Origin: Sphingobacterium sp. LZ7M1
GTDB taxonomy: Bacteria > Bacteroidota > Bacteroidia > Sphingobacteriales > Sphingobacteriaceae
Reading direction: 5' to 3'
Assembly (NCBI RefSeq): GCF_024296865.1
Contig: NZ_CP101134.1
Location: forward strand, 2,046,001 to 2,110,000
DNA length: 64,000 bases
Under the pieces are notes generated by a model. The model was not told where the DNA came from. It ran no database searches and saw nothing but the letters and a program-made list of their open reading frames with translations. This document shows, in pieces, positions 27,614 to 37,642 of the stretch (position 1 is its first letter; each line of letters opens with the position of its first letter). Position numbers and translations under genes: made by a program.

Positions 27614-28780
27614 GTGAAGAAAACAAAGTTATCAATTTTAAAAGCAACATTATTATTAATAGGAACAGTAGGCATCATGTCCAGTTGTTCTGAAAGTAAA
27701 TCCAAAGAAAAAGAAGATACCGCAAAACCCATGGCATTACCAGTTTATACCGTCGATAAATCAGACGCTGTAACGGTAAAAGATTACCTAGGTACCATAG
27801 AAGGTAAGGTAAATGTTGAAGTACGTCCTCAAGTAGAGGGTTTGCTGCAGGAAATCTATGTAGATGAAGGTGCTTATGTTCAAAAAGGGCAGAAGCTATT
27901 CAAAATAGATCCATCTTTCTATCAAGAGGATTTAAATAATATGTATGCTGCAGAGAAAGTGGCGCAAGCCAAATTAAAGAATGCGAAGTTAGAAGTTGAC
28001 CGTTTGAAACCATTGGTAGAGAACGATGTCATTGCAGATGTTAGGTTAGCATCAGCGGAATCTGACTATCAAGTCGCAAAAGCAGGACTGGATCAAGCTG
28101 CTGCAGAAGTTCGCTCGGCACAGTTAAGTAGAAATTTTACAACGATCACCGCGCCAGTGAGTGGTTATATAGGTCGTATTCCTAAGCGTATCGGGAACTT
28201 GATTACCAAAGGTGACAAAGAACCTTTGACTAATCTATCGGATATCCAAGAGGTTTATATCTATTTCGCAATGAACGAATCAGACTTCTTGTACTTCTCA
28301 AAGGCACAGGCTAAAGCTGATAGTGTCGAAGGTCGTAAATACGATAAATTGAAACGCCTGACTTTCCCAGAGGTTACCCTGATGATGGCCGATGGCGAAG
28401 AATACTCCTCCAAAGGTGTTGTAGATGCGGTTAATGGACAAGTTGATAGAACCACAGGTTCCATCTCATTGAGAGCGACTTTCCCTAATCCTAACAATAT
28501 CTTGCGTTCAGGGAGTACGGGAACATTAAAAATTGCCGAAGTCAAGAAAGATGTATTGCAGATTCCGCAGATTGCGACCAATGAATTGCAGGACAAAACC
28601 TTTGTGTTTGTAGTTGACAAAAACAACCAGGCACAACGTCGTAACATCAAATTGAACGGTTCTACCAAGGATAAGTATATCGTATCTGAAGGCCTGCAAG
28701 AAGGTGACCGCGTAATTTTAAGTGGATTCGAAGAGCTGACTGATGGCTCTGTGATCATGCCTATACCTCAACAAAAATAA
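27614..28780 (+). CDS. RND efflux periplasmic adaptor lipoprotein (AcrA/MexA-like)
   Basis: A 388-residue membrane-fusion protein that links the inner-membrane RND pump to the outer-membrane channel. Signal peptide with a lipobox cysteine (GIMSSCSES, Cys 25). The biotinyl/lipoyl hairpin parts are VEVRPQVEGLLQEIYVDEGA (about 68-87) and FTTITAPVSGYIGRIPKRIG, flanking a coiled-coil helical hairpin. It starts with GTG. Permease and outer-membrane channel genes follow in the same direction. Substrates are unknown. Confidence 0.93.
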   Translation: MKKTKLSILKATLLLIGTVGIMSSCSESKSKEKEDTAKPMALPVYTVDKSDAVTVKDYLGTIEGKVNVEVRPQVEGLLQEIYVDEGAYVQKGQKLFKIDPSFYQEDLNNMYAAEKVAQAKLKNAKLEVDRLKPLVENDVIADVRLASAESDYQVAKAGLDQAAAEVRSAQLSRNFTTITAPVSGYIGRIPKRIGNLITKGDKEPLTNLSDIQEVYIYFAMNESDFLYFSKAQAKADSVEGRKYDKLKRLTFPEVTLMMADGEEYSSKGVVDAVNGQVDRTTGSISLRATFPNPNNILRSGSTGTLKIAEVKKDVLQIPQIATNELQDKTFVFVVDKNNQAQRRNIKLNGSTKDKYIVSEGLQEGDRVILSGFEELTDGSVIMPIPQQK

Positions 28781-28863
28781 TTGTCAAATTAATTTTGCTT
28801 ATTCTGACCTTTCCATTGCGCATGCAGGAAGGGCTTAGGATAGCTAAACCCTAATATTGCTAT

Positions 28864-31800
28864 ATGCTTAAAACATTCGTAAGTCGTCCCGTTTTAGCTA
28901 CTGTTGTATCTATTATCTTGGTTATTTTGGGATTGGTTGGGATGAAGTTACTTCCAGTAACGCGTTTCCCTGAAATCGCTCCGCCAAGTGTGGTTGTTTC
29001 CTTGAGTTATCCCGGTGCAACTGCTGAAACTGTAGCCAGCTCCGTTCTATTGCCAATTGAAGAAGCGATCAACGGGGTAGAAAACATGACTTATATCAGG
29101 TCAACTGCCTCCAACTCAGGATCTGGTTAGGTAACCGTATATTTTAAAACCGGTACCAACCCTGATGTGGCTTCAGTAAACGTTCAAACGAGGATCTCAA
29201 AAGCTATATCTTCCATTCCAGCGGAAGTAAACGAAGCTGGTATCACCACGATGCCACGGCAAAGTGGGGTTATCATGACCATCAATATCTTCTCTAACCA
29301 GAAAGATTCGGTCTATGATGAAACATTCCTACAGGCATTTGCCCAGATTAACTTAATGCGCCCATTGCTTCGTGTTGATGGGGTGGCCCAGGTTTCCAGG
29401 TTAGGAGCAAGGGATTACGCCATGCGTGTTTGGTTAAATCCCGAGAAATTAGCCCTGTACAATCTGGTGCCGAAAGATATATCGGATGCCATCAAGGATC
29501 AAAACTTTGAGATTGCACCTGGTAAATTTGGTGAAACATCAGATGAGGCCTTTGAAACCGTTATTAAACACAAAGGACGATTTAGTCAACCGGAAGAATT
29601 CCAGAATATTGTCATCAAAACCAATAATGATGGTTCCGTTCTATACCTGAAAGATGTTGCCCGGGTCGAGTTTGGTGCTACCAACTTAAACTCTGATAAC
29701 AAGGTTGACGGGAAACCAGGTTTGACGCTTAACTTAACTCAGACCAGTGGTTCCAATGCCCATGATATTGATGTTGAGGTGCGCAAGGTATTAGAGGAAC
29801 AAAGGAAATACTTCCCGAAAGGAATTGACTATGACATCACCTATTCCGTGCGTGACCAGATTGACCAATCCATCGATCAGGTAAAACATACCCTTTTCGA
29901 GGCGTTTATCTTGGTATTTATCATCGTATTTATCTTCTTGCAAGATTTCAGATCTACCTTGATACCTGCCATTGCGATTCCTGTATCCCTCATCGGTACC
30001 TTCTTTTTCTTGCAGCTCTTTGGCTTCTCGCTGAATGTACTGACGATGTTTGCACTCGTCCTCGCCATTGGTATTGTGGTCGATGATGCCATTGTCGTCG
30101 TCGAGGCCATCCACCATAAGATGCATGCCACGGGACAAAAACCGCGACAGGCGACTTTATCGACCATGTCGGAGATTACTGGAGCCATCCTTTCCATTAC
30201 GATGGTTATGGCGGCAGTATTCTTACCTGTAGGGTTTATGGAGGGACCGGCCGGTATATTCTATCGACAGTTTGCCTATACCTTGGCTACGGCCATTTTG
30301 ATTTCCGCCTTGAACGCTTTGACCTTAAGCCCTGCATTATGTGCATTGCTTCTTAAGGCACCTCAAGATGAAAAGGAAATCGGTAAGAAGAAAAATAAAT
30401 TCAATACTTATAAAGACAGGTTCTTTACGGCCTTTAATACCTCATTCGATAGGTTCACTGATAAATATATCATTGGCGTTAAGAAGTTGATCAAAAATCA
30501 AAAGGTAGCATGGGCTGGTTTAGCTGTAATTACGGCTATCGGAGCATTCTTGATGATGAAATCACCAAAGTCGTTTATCCCGACTGAGGATGATGGATTC
30601 GTGACCTTTAATATTGCCATGCCTGCTGGTGCTTCCTTGGCCAGAACGACAGAAGTTCTCAAGAAAGCTGATAGTATCTTGAGGAGGCATAAAGATATCG
30701 AAGGAATGACTTCCGTATCAGGTTATAATGCCCTGGATGCGAGTTCCAGTCCCGCATTTGCTGCTGGCTATATTACTTTAGTTCCGCATGCTGATCGTAA
30801 GTATATCAAGAATATCCAAGACTTTATGGATACGGTCAGGAATGATCTTTCCCAACTTCATGAAGCTAAATTTACGGTATTCCCAAGACCAACCGTTCAA
30901 GGTTTTGGTGACTTCGCCGGTATCGAGCTGGTTCTACAGGATAGGTTAGGAGGTGATATCCGAGATTTCAACGTCTTGGCTGATACCTTTATCAATCAAC
31001 TGAATGAATTACCGGAGATAGGAAATGCCTATACCAGTTTTAAATCAACCTTCCCGCAATATGAAGTCAATATTGATGTAGTTAAGGCTAAATCATTGGG
31101 TGTTAGTATCAATAGTTTGATGTCGACCATCCGTTTATACTTCGCAAGGGTACAGGCCTCAGATTTTAGCCGATTTGGTAGACAGTACCGTGTGTATGTA
31201 CAGTCAGATTTTGATTTCCGTACCGATCCGGAATCCTTTAGTTCTATTTTCGTAAGGAATACTGAAGGAAAAATGGTGCCTATCAATACCATAGTCACAT
31301 TGAAAAAGATCGTTGGACCTGAAACCATTACGCGTTATAACTTGTACAATGCGATCGTTGTCAATGCTGAGCCAGCTAAGGGCTACAGTACAGGTGATGC
31401 CATGGAGGCCATTGAGAAATTCTCTCAAGATAAGTTGCCGGGAAATATCGGTTATGAATGGACCGGTATGAGTTTAGAAGAAAGTCAGTCCGGCTCACAG
31501 ACCATCCTCATCTTTGCATTGAGTATCCTGTTTGTGTACTTTTTATTGGCTGCGCAATATGAAAGCTATATCCTCCCTTGGGCGGTATTGCTATCCATTC
31601 CAGTAGGTCTGATCGGAGTTTATGCAACGATTGGTCTGGCAGGACTTCAAAATAATATCTATGTGCAAGTCGGTTTGATCATGTTGATTGGTTTGCTGGC
31701 GAAAAATGCCATCCTTATCGTCGAGTTTGCCGTGCAGGAAAGAGACAAGGGAATGAGTATAGTGGATGCCGCTATCAATGGTGCAAGGTTAAGGTTAAGA

Positions 31801-32022
31801 CCTATCCTAATGACCAGTTTGGCATTCGTAGCAGGTTTGATCCCATTGATGTGGACTGTTGGTCCATCAGCTATCGGTAACCATTCCATCAGTTTCAGTG
31901 CCGCCGGCGGTATGTTGTTCGGAGTAACCTTTGGTATTTTCATTATCCCAGTGCTATTTGTTGTTTTCAAATCCCTGGACGAAAAGGTTCGTAATAAAAT
32001 TAAAACGGAAGAAGAAGAATAG
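28864..32022 (+). pseudogene. RND (HAE-1/AcrB-type) efflux permease interrupted by an in-frame amber codon
   Basis: Read as one frame, 28864-32022 gives 1052 codons, the normal AcrB length, but codon 89 (29128-29130) is TAG. The two sides join without a frame change: GVENMTYIRSTASNSGSG, stop, [20 protein letters not shown]. The first piece is 88 residues; reinitiation at a GTG (29167) would give 951 residues lacking TM1 and part of the porter domain, so it should not form a normal pump. One substitution (for instance TCG to TAG) explains it. Elsewhere it is intact, with [14 protein letters not shown] and the permease repeats to the end. A base-calling error is also possible. Adaptor and channel genes flank it intact, which suggests a recent event. 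Confidence 0.9.
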
Positions 32023-32029
32023 ATCATCA

Positions 32030-33496
32030 ATGAATAAGAAAATAATATTTAGAGTTTTAATCGGTTGTCTTTGTGCTGCATTCTTTATGGTGCAGGGCTG
32101 TAAGGTAGGGCAGAAATACCAGCAACCCGATTTAAACATGCCTGAAAAATTTAGGGGCGATACCCTGGCATATTTTGGTGATACTTCGAGTATCAGCGAG
32201 ATCTCTTGGAAAGAATTTTTCCATGATCCTACCCTAAAAGATTTGATTGATTCTGCATTGACCAATAACTATGATATGCAAACAGCATTGAAAAATATTG
32301 AGATTGCTAACAAATGGATGCGCCAGAACAGGTTTAATTATCTCCCAGAAGTGGATGCAACCATTGCCGGGGTCAATAAACAGTACAGATCCAAGCACTT
32401 TGGTTCTGGTCCATCAACCAGATGGTATGAGTTCAATGGTAAAAAAGCTCCTGAGAACATGTTTACTTATACTTCCCAATTTGGTACAGAAATAGGCTTC
32501 AGTTGGGAGATTGATATCTGGGGCAAGATCAGCAATGCCAAAGACCAATTGGTTGCAGAATACCTGAATACACAGGAGGCGAAGAATGCCATCCAGACCA
32601 ATTTGATCGCTAGTGTTGCCAAAGGCTATTTTAACTTATTGATGTTAGACGCCAAAATCGAAGTTGCTAAGCGAAATGTGCAACTGAACGATAGCACCCT
32701 TCAGATGATCAAATTGCAATATGATGCAGGTGAAATTACAGCATTAGCTATCCAACAAACCGAGTCCCAGCGATTGATCGCTGCCTCCTTGGTGCCTGAA
32801 TTGGAGAAAGAAATCGTCCTTCAGGAAAATGCATTGAGGATTTTGATTGGTGAGATGCCAGATTCTGTATCTAGAGGGACCAGTTTTGAGCACTTATTTG
32901 CTGAAAACAAAGATATTTCTTTAGGCTCTCCGCTTGAGATCATCCGGAATAGACCTGATGTGAGGGGCGCGGAGTTAGGTTTGATTGCCGCTAATGCCAA
33001 TGCAAATATCCAACAAGCCATGCGTTATCCAAGCTTATCTCTTGAAGGGGTATTTGGAGTCAACTCTAGTTTGCCAAAGAACTGGTTTTCCATTCCAGGT
33101 TCCCTATTAGGTGGAATTGGAGGTAGTTTGACTGCTCCAATCTTTAAGAACAGAAAATTAAAGACCGAGTGGGAAGTTGCAAAAATTGAAAGAGACAAGG
33201 CTGAAATAGATTTCCAAAAAACGGTATTAGAAGCTGTTTCTGAGGTTTCAGATGCCGTAGTGACCGTAGAGAAATTAAGAGAACAATTAGAATTTGCAAG
33301 ATTAAGAGTCGAGAACTCTGAAAAAGCAGTAAAAAATGCAGGATTGTTGTTCAAAGGTGGTTATGCTACCTACTTGGAGGTGATCACTGCACAAGGTAAT
33401 GCACTTGATTCAGATTTGGCTTTGGTTGAATTGCGTCAAGAACACCTGGAATCCTATGTTGACCTTTATAGGTCCTTAGGCGGTGGCTGGAGATAA
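32030..33496 (+). CDS. Outer-membrane efflux channel lipoprotein (NodT/OprM-like)
   Basis: A 488-residue TolC-family outer-membrane factor. The lipoprotein signal ends MVQGC (about 19-23). Helical repeats with ALTNNYDMQTALKNIEIANK, GTEIGFSWEIDIWGKISNAK, SVAKGYFNLLMLDAKIEVAK and LLFKGGYATYLEVITAQGNA are diagnostic. The longest open frame begins 99 bases upstream inside the permease gene; the ATG at 32030, 8 bases after the permease stop, is chosen because it begins the signal peptide. Completes the tripartite pump operon. Confidence 0.94.
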   Translation: MNKKIIFRVLIGCLCAAFFMVQGCKVGQKYQQPDLNMPEKFRGDTLAYFGDTSSISEISWKEFFHDPTLKDLIDSALTNNYDMQTALKNIEIANKWMRQNRFNYLPEVDATIAGVNKQYRSKHFGSGPSTRWYEFNGKKAPENMFTYTSQFGTEIGFSWEIDIWGKISNAKDQLVAEYLNTQEAKNAIQTNLIASVAKGYFNLLMLDAKIEVAKRNVQLNDSTLQMIKLQYDAGEITALAIQQTESQRLIAASLVPELEKEIVLQENALRILIGEMPDSVSRGTSFEHLFAENKDISLGSPLEIIRNRPDVRGAELGLIAANANANIQQAMRYPSLSLEGVFGVNSSLPKNWFSIPGSLLGGIGGSLTAPIFKNRKLKTEWEVAKIERDKAEIDFQKTVLEAVSEVSDAVVTVEKLREQLEFARLRVENSEKAVKNAGLLFKGGYATYLEVITAQGNALDSDLALVELRQEHLESYVDLYRSLGGGWR

Positions 33497-33583
33497 AACC
33501 ACCTATTAAACAAGCTTCACAGTATCATTATGATACATTTCCATCGTTCTTAGCTTTCCGATTAAAAGCAAAGAACACCAAAA

Positions 33584-33626
33584 AAATGGGTTGGGTTTCG
33601 ATGAGATTCCCACCCATTTGCTTTTT
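33584..33626 (+). terminator. Terminator of the RND operon
   Basis: AAATGGGTTGGG (33584-33595) can pair with the CCCACCCATTT around 33609-33619 with one mismatch or bulge, followed by GCTTTTTA. About 90 bases after the channel gene's stop. Confidence 0.6.
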
Positions 33627-33772
33627 AACCGAAAAATTAATTCCTTACCGATTTTCAACACTCCAATTCAGCTCAATAACCTAAATTCTACCTGCTAAAT
33701 AGTATATTTGAATACCGACCAGCAATTTATTGCATGAAAAACATTATTAACTGTTAACCGAATATTCTTCAG

Positions 33773-34513
33773 ATGGAGAGGTATTTTATTTTCTTGGTTT
33801 TAGCACTGATCACAGAGATTATTGGCACAGTGTCTGGGTTTGGCTCGTCCATTTTATTCGTTCCGACCGCTTCCTTGTTCTTTGATTTTAAAGCCGTATT
33901 GGGGATTACTGCTGTTTTCCATGTATTCAGTAACCTTTCCAAGATCACTTTATTCCGGAAAGGTATCAATAAAGATATAGCACTGAAACTAGGCATTCCC
34001 GCTGTATTATTTGTGATAATCGGAGCTATGTTGACCAAATATGTTCCTGTCAAGGAAATGGAATTGGGAATGAACCTGTTAATTGCCAGCCTTGCCGTAT
34101 TCCTTCTTTTCCGATTTGATAAACCCTTGAAACAGACCAATCAGAACTTATATTTAGGTGGGGTGATATCCGGATTTTTTGCGGGTCTTGTTGGGACTGG
34201 CGGAGCCATCAGGGGAATCACTCTCGCGGCCTTCAATCTGCCCAAAGACATCTTTATTGCCACTTCTGCCTTGATAGATCTTGGTGTCGATTTCAGTAGG
34301 GCTGTCGTATATGTATCCCAAGGCTATTTTCCTTCAGAATATATCAAGCTGATTCCTTTTCTGATCCTTGTGAGTATTTTGGGAAGTTATTTGGGTAAAG
34401 TAATCTTGAAACATACATCAGAAAGGGTCTTCAAATACATTGTCTTAGGGGTAGTCATCTTAACTTCGGTATTTCAGTTTATCAACTATTTCACCAAAGC
34501 CTCAGGATCTTAA
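33773..34513 (+). CDS. TauE/SafE family anion transporter
   Basis: A 246-residue inner-membrane protein with about seven to eight hydrophobic segments and the two-repeat TauE/SafE layout: TEIIGTVSGFGSSILFVPTA (about 14-33) and VISGFFAGLVGTGGAIRGIT (about 130-149). The family exports or takes up sulfite, sulfonates and related organic anions; the substrate here is unknown. Its stop overlaps the stop of the convergent gene by 4 bases. Confidence 0.87.
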   Translation: MERYFIFLVLALITEIIGTVSGFGSSILFVPTASLFFDFKAVLGITAVFHVFSNLSKITLFRKGINKDIALKLGIPAVLFVIIGAMLTKYVPVKEMELGMNLLIASLAVFLLFRFDKPLKQTNQNLYLGGVISGFFAGLVGTGGAIRGITLAAFNLPKDIFIATSALIDLGVDFSRAVVYVSQGYFPSEYIKLIPFLILVSILGSYLGKVILKHTSERVFKYIVLGVVILTSVFQFINYFTKASGS

Positions 34514-34968
34514 AATCTAAAGTTAGGACGGTTGGTAAAAGGAGAAAATGACCAAGGAATGGAACTTAAAATGATTAGACTGATCCATATGTATCTTTTC
34601 CATAAATAAGTAAAACCATTGCTGCCAATCTTTTTCTTTACTAGGTTGTTCACGATATTGATCATGAATACCGCCAAAGTCATCATTGACATATGCTCCA
34701 AACCGAAGAATCTAAGTTGACGAGTTTTTACTCCTACTGAAATATCATTCCAAAAGGCCGTAACGATGGGGCTGTTCAAGTATAAAATCCAGCCAATCAG
34801 AAATTGTATATTATAGATCGTGGTCAATCTAAGTAAGATCTGATAATCCTTCAAACTAAAGATCTTGTTATTTCTATGGTTGATAAATATCCAGGCGATT
34901 TGAAATAGGAGCGCAAATAAAACCAGCCAACGGAAATAGGAGTGAAGGATTAGAAGATAATGGTACAC
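34510..34968 (-). CDS. Small four-helix membrane protein, function unknown
   Basis: A 152-residue integral membrane protein with four hydrophobic segments: about 5-30 (YLLILHSYFRWLVLFALLFQ), 48-65, 90-107 and 126-142. Histidines in the first helix (His 9) and in FGLEHMSMM (about 89-97) resemble haem-ligand positions in cytochrome b-like proteins, and some relatives carry that annotation, but this is weak. It ends against the TauE/SafE gene. I do not assign a function. Confidence 0.6.
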   Translation of the reverse strand: MYHYLLILHSYFRWLVLFALLFQIAWIFINHRNNKIFSLKDYQILLRLTTIYNIQFLIGWILYLNSPIVTAFWNDISVGVKTRQLRFFGLEHMSMMTLAVFMINIVNNLVKKKIGSNGFTYLWKRYIWISLIILSSIPWSFSPFTNRPNFRF

Positions 34969-35051
34969 AGATAATGAATAAGTAAAATGATGCTAAAATT
35001 ACATACGAATAATTAAATTCGTGTCGTTTTTACATTGGAAAATATATTTAC

Positions 35052-35567
35052 ATGAAGAAATTGACTTTAATATTAGGATTTAGCCTAGTGATGCTACTTA
35101 CAGCATTCCAAACACAGAGTTTTGCCCAAACCAAAAAAGTAAATCCAGAATTGGATTCCTTAGCAAAACCTTATCATCCTGAGGCGGATGCTCAAAAAGA
35201 TATTGATAGTTTAGTTGCATTGGCTAAAAAAGAAAACAAGAATATTATCATTCAAGCTGGCGGTAACTGGTGTATTTGGTGTCTGCGGTTCAATAATTTT
35301 ATTCACCAAAACAGCAAAATAGCCAATCTGCTCCAGGATAACTTTGTGTATTACCACCTGAATTATTCTCCTGAAAATAAAAATGAAGTGGTATTTAATA
35401 AATACGCAGCTGGTAAAGGAGAGGAATATGGCTTTCCATTTTTTATCGTTATGGACAGCAATGGCAAAGTCCTTTTCACACGAGAAAGTGGTAGTCTAGA
35501 GTCAGGAAAAGGCTATGATGAAAACAAAGTAATGGCATTCTTCAGTGAATGGCTTCCGAAGAAATAA
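35052..35567 (+). CDS. Secreted thioredoxin-like protein with a CIWC active site
   Basis: A 171-residue periplasmic protein. The signal peptide is MKKLTLILGFSLVMLLTAFQ and runs to about AQ 26. The thioredoxin fold follows, with IIIQAGGNWCIWCLRFNNFI: the redox pair is Cys 74 and Cys 77. A cis-Pro segment FPFFIVMDSNGKVLFTRESG occurs around residues 135-154. This layout resembles the periplasmic DsbD-gamma/thioredoxin_7 group that reduces or repairs disulfides. A very strong terminator follows. Confidence 0.86.
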   Translation: MKKLTLILGFSLVMLLTAFQTQSFAQTKKVNPELDSLAKPYHPEADAQKDIDSLVALAKKENKNIIIQAGGNWCIWCLRFNNFIHQNSKIANLLQDNFVYYHLNYSPENKNEVVFNKYAAGKGEEYGFPFFIVMDSNGKVLFTRESGSLESGKGYDENKVMAFFSEWLPKK

Positions 35568-35583
35568 AATATTAGACTAAAGT

Positions 35584-35620
35584 AAAAAGAGCTATAATTT
35601 TAAATTATAGCTCTTTTTTT
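35584..35620 (+). terminator. Intrinsic terminator after the thioredoxin-like gene
   Basis: A perfect, almost loopless inverted repeat of 16-17 bases (35584-35600/35602-35618: AAAAAGAGCTATAATTT and its complement) followed by a run of T. Confidence 0.9.
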
Positions 35621-35706
35621 TTGCCTTTTTTAGGCGTAACAACTTCTCGTCTTGCATTGCTACAAGATGGAAATTCCTATCTAAATAGTTGTTATATGGT
35701 TTTGAT

Positions 35707-36105
35707 TTAAATTAGTGGCTTTAAATTGTTCTGCTGATAGTATTCAATTTTATATTGAAACATTTCAGCCATTCTAGCACCTTGCCATTTTGCCCTTTCT
35801 GCCTTCTCACCTTCATATAAACTGTCCACAGTCTTAGAAAACATGCCAACCCATTGGTCGAAATGTTTCTTTTCTACTGGCATCTTTGCATGAGGTGGAA
35901 ATGGACTTCCATAATAGGTGTGCTCTTCCAAAAGAACGGTTTGCCAGAAACGGTACATTTTTTCTAGGTGTTCCGGCCATCGATCTTGAATGATTCCATT
36001 AAAGATCGGTCCCAACAACTCATTCTCCCTTATTTGGTCGTAAAATGTATTGACCAAGACTTTGATATCCTCTATATTCCGAATATCATGTTTAATGCTT
36101 TCCAT
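35707..36105 (-). CDS. Group III truncated haemoglobin
   Basis: A 132-residue haem protein of the TrHb3 group. Comparison from memory with Campylobacter Ctb places Tyr B10 at residue 22 (NTFYDQ), His E7 at residue 46 (WPEHLEKMYRFWQTVLL) and the proximal His F8 at residue 72 (PFPPHAKMP), so the distal pocket looks complete. Such proteins bind O2 and NO and are linked to nitrosative stress or low-oxygen growth. The Rrf2 regulator gene lies immediately upstream on the same strand, 47 bases away, which supports an NO- or redox-linked role. Confidence 0.9.
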   Translation of the reverse strand: MESIKHDIRNIEDIKVLVNTFYDQIRENELLGPIFNGIIQDRWPEHLEKMYRFWQTVLLEEHTYYGSPFPPHAKMPVEKKHFDQWVGMFSKTVDSLYEGEKAERAKWQGARMAEMFQYKIEYYQQNNLKPLI

Positions 36106-36152
36106 GCTTAAATTCCTTTAACTTCTTAGGCCTATTGGCCTCCAAAACTGCA

Positions 36153-36587
36153 TTACCTCATTAAGATACTTTCACCGGAAATAATGCCTACAGCCAATTC
36201 ATAGACCGTAGTTTTTTCCAACATATTCTTTAAATCGGTCCTGATCTTCACAAAACTATTGTGCATAGGACAAGGTTTTAAAGCATTACATTCTTTCAAA
36301 CCTAATCCACAGCCCATGAAGATCTGATCTCCGTCTACCGCTTTCACAATTTGCGATAGACTGATATTATGTATCTGATTATGGTCCATCTCAAATCCTC
36401 CGAATGGTCCTTTAATCGAATGTAAGATCTGATGCTTGGTCAATAGCCCTAAAACCTTTGCCGTAAAGGCTTCTGGCGTACCAGTATGCTCAGCTACCGC
36501 CGTAATCTTTACGCGGTTTCCTTCTAATGATTGCGTGGCAATATAGATGATTGCCTTAATTCCGTGTTCACAAGCTTTTGAAAACAT
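36153..36587 (-). CDS. Rrf2-family regulator with a three-cysteine cluster (NsrR-like)
   Basis: A 144-residue winged-helix regulator of the Rrf2/IscR/NsrR family. Counting from the ATG at 36587, cysteines 93, 100 and 106 in FMGCGLGLKECNALKPCPMH give a C-x6-C-x5-C pattern, suited to an iron-sulfur cluster as in NsrR and IscR. The longest frame uses a TTG two codons earlier, but the ATG beginning MFSKACEHG is preferred. It precedes and probably controls the truncated haemoglobin, so NO sensing is the most likely role (inference). Confidence 0.87.
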   Translation of the reverse strand: MFSKACEHGIKAIIYIATQSLEGNRVKITAVAEHTGTPEAFTAKVLGLLTKHQILHSIKGPFGGFEMDHNQIHNISLSQIVKAVDGDQIFMGCGLGLKECNALKPCPMHNSFVKIRTDLKNMLEKTTVYELAVGIISGESILMR

Positions 36588-36697
36588 AATCAATACCTAA
36601 AGTTCAAAGATAAGCAGTATTTTTTATTAAAGAGTATTTTGTCTTAAATAACCTCCGTTATTACAATTATTTGATAATCTACAGATTGTAATACCTT

Positions 36698-37591
36698 CTA
36701 ATTAGCTGGAAAAGGAGTGAAGTCCTTTTCATAATGGTTCCAGATGATATTTGCAATTTTTCTCGTCAGGACCTCGGCCTCATTGTTTTTTGTCCAACTT
36801 CTATCTTTGTTGTTATTGCTGAAAAAGGAGAAAACAAAATCACCATGTGGCGCATTCACCAAGACGACCTCAGAACGCACTTCATCCAAAGATCCTGTCT
36901 TTCCTATCCAGCTGACTTCAGCAGGAAACTGTGATAGTGCCCTTTCATTATAGAATTGGTTCTTTAAGAACCGATACATCTTATCTGAATGTGCAGGAGA
37001 GATCACTTTACCCTTTCGGATCATTTCATATAATGTTGCCATTTCCCTTGGCGTAGTTTGTCCCCAACCATACTTCTTCCAAATTTCTTCACGTCCGGGA
37101 GTCCTCGAATTGACCTTTGTGTTTTTAAGGCCTAACTGGTCCAAAATAGGATTGATGCTTTGACCTCCACCTGCCAATTCCTGACACCAAATGGAAGTTA
37201 CATTATCGCTATAGCTTAACATTAATCCAATCAAGGTGGTTAGGTCAGTTTCGGTACTGTCCTTGAAAAATTGCATGAGTCCAGAACCTCCATAAGCCCG
37301 GGAATCTCGGTATATAAACTTCTGGTCTAAGCTTAAATCCCCGTCTTGAATTTTTTGAAAAACACCTACCAGTATCGGAACCTTTACTACACTTGCTGTA
37401 GGGAAGGTGCTGTCAGCATTGATGTTAACTATCTTGTTTTGCTTCAGGTGTTTAACATAAATCCCCAAGTCCCCCTCAAAACCCGCAATAGCTTGATTGA
37501 TTTTCTCGGTCAGCTTTTTGTCGATCTTCTGAGCATGGGCTTGACAGATAATTGATAAAAAAATAATGCACAGACTGAATAGTTTTTTCAT
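36698..37591 (-). CDS. Class A beta-lactamase-fold serine hydrolase
   Basis: A 297-residue secreted enzyme, signal peptide about residues 1-21. Class A signatures are complete: SVVK at 67-70 (SxxK, acylated Ser 67), SDN at 128-130, and KTG at 231-233; GREEI near 167-171 may supply the general-base Glu of the omega loop. Members hydrolyse beta-lactams or act as peptidoglycan-related hydrolases; this one is distant enough that the resistance phenotype cannot be predicted. Neighbours do not include a regulator. Confidence 0.85.
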   Translation of the reverse strand: MKKLFSLCIIFLSIICQAHAQKIDKKLTEKINQAIAGFEGDLGIYVKHLKQNKIVNINADSTFPTASVVKVPILVGVFQKIQDGDLSLDQKFIYRDSRAYGGSGLMQFFKDSTETDLTTLIGLMLSYSDNVTSIWCQELAGGGQSINPILDQLGLKNTKVNSRTPGREEIWKKYGWGQTTPREMATLYEMIRKGKVISPAHSDKMYRFLKNQFYNERALSQFPAEVSWIGKTGSLDEVRSEVVLVNAPHGDFVFSFFSNNNKDRSWTKNNEAEVLTRKIANIIWNHYEKDFTPFPAN

Positions 37592-37642
37592 GGATTAGAA
37601 TTAAATTAGTTGAACCTCGAATTTAAGGAATAATAAAATACT

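Noticed and set aside
29128-29130. Programmed amber decoding (pyrrolysine-type)
   Set aside because: No supporting machinery was seen in the window, and RND permeases are not known to use it; a mutation or an error is simpler.
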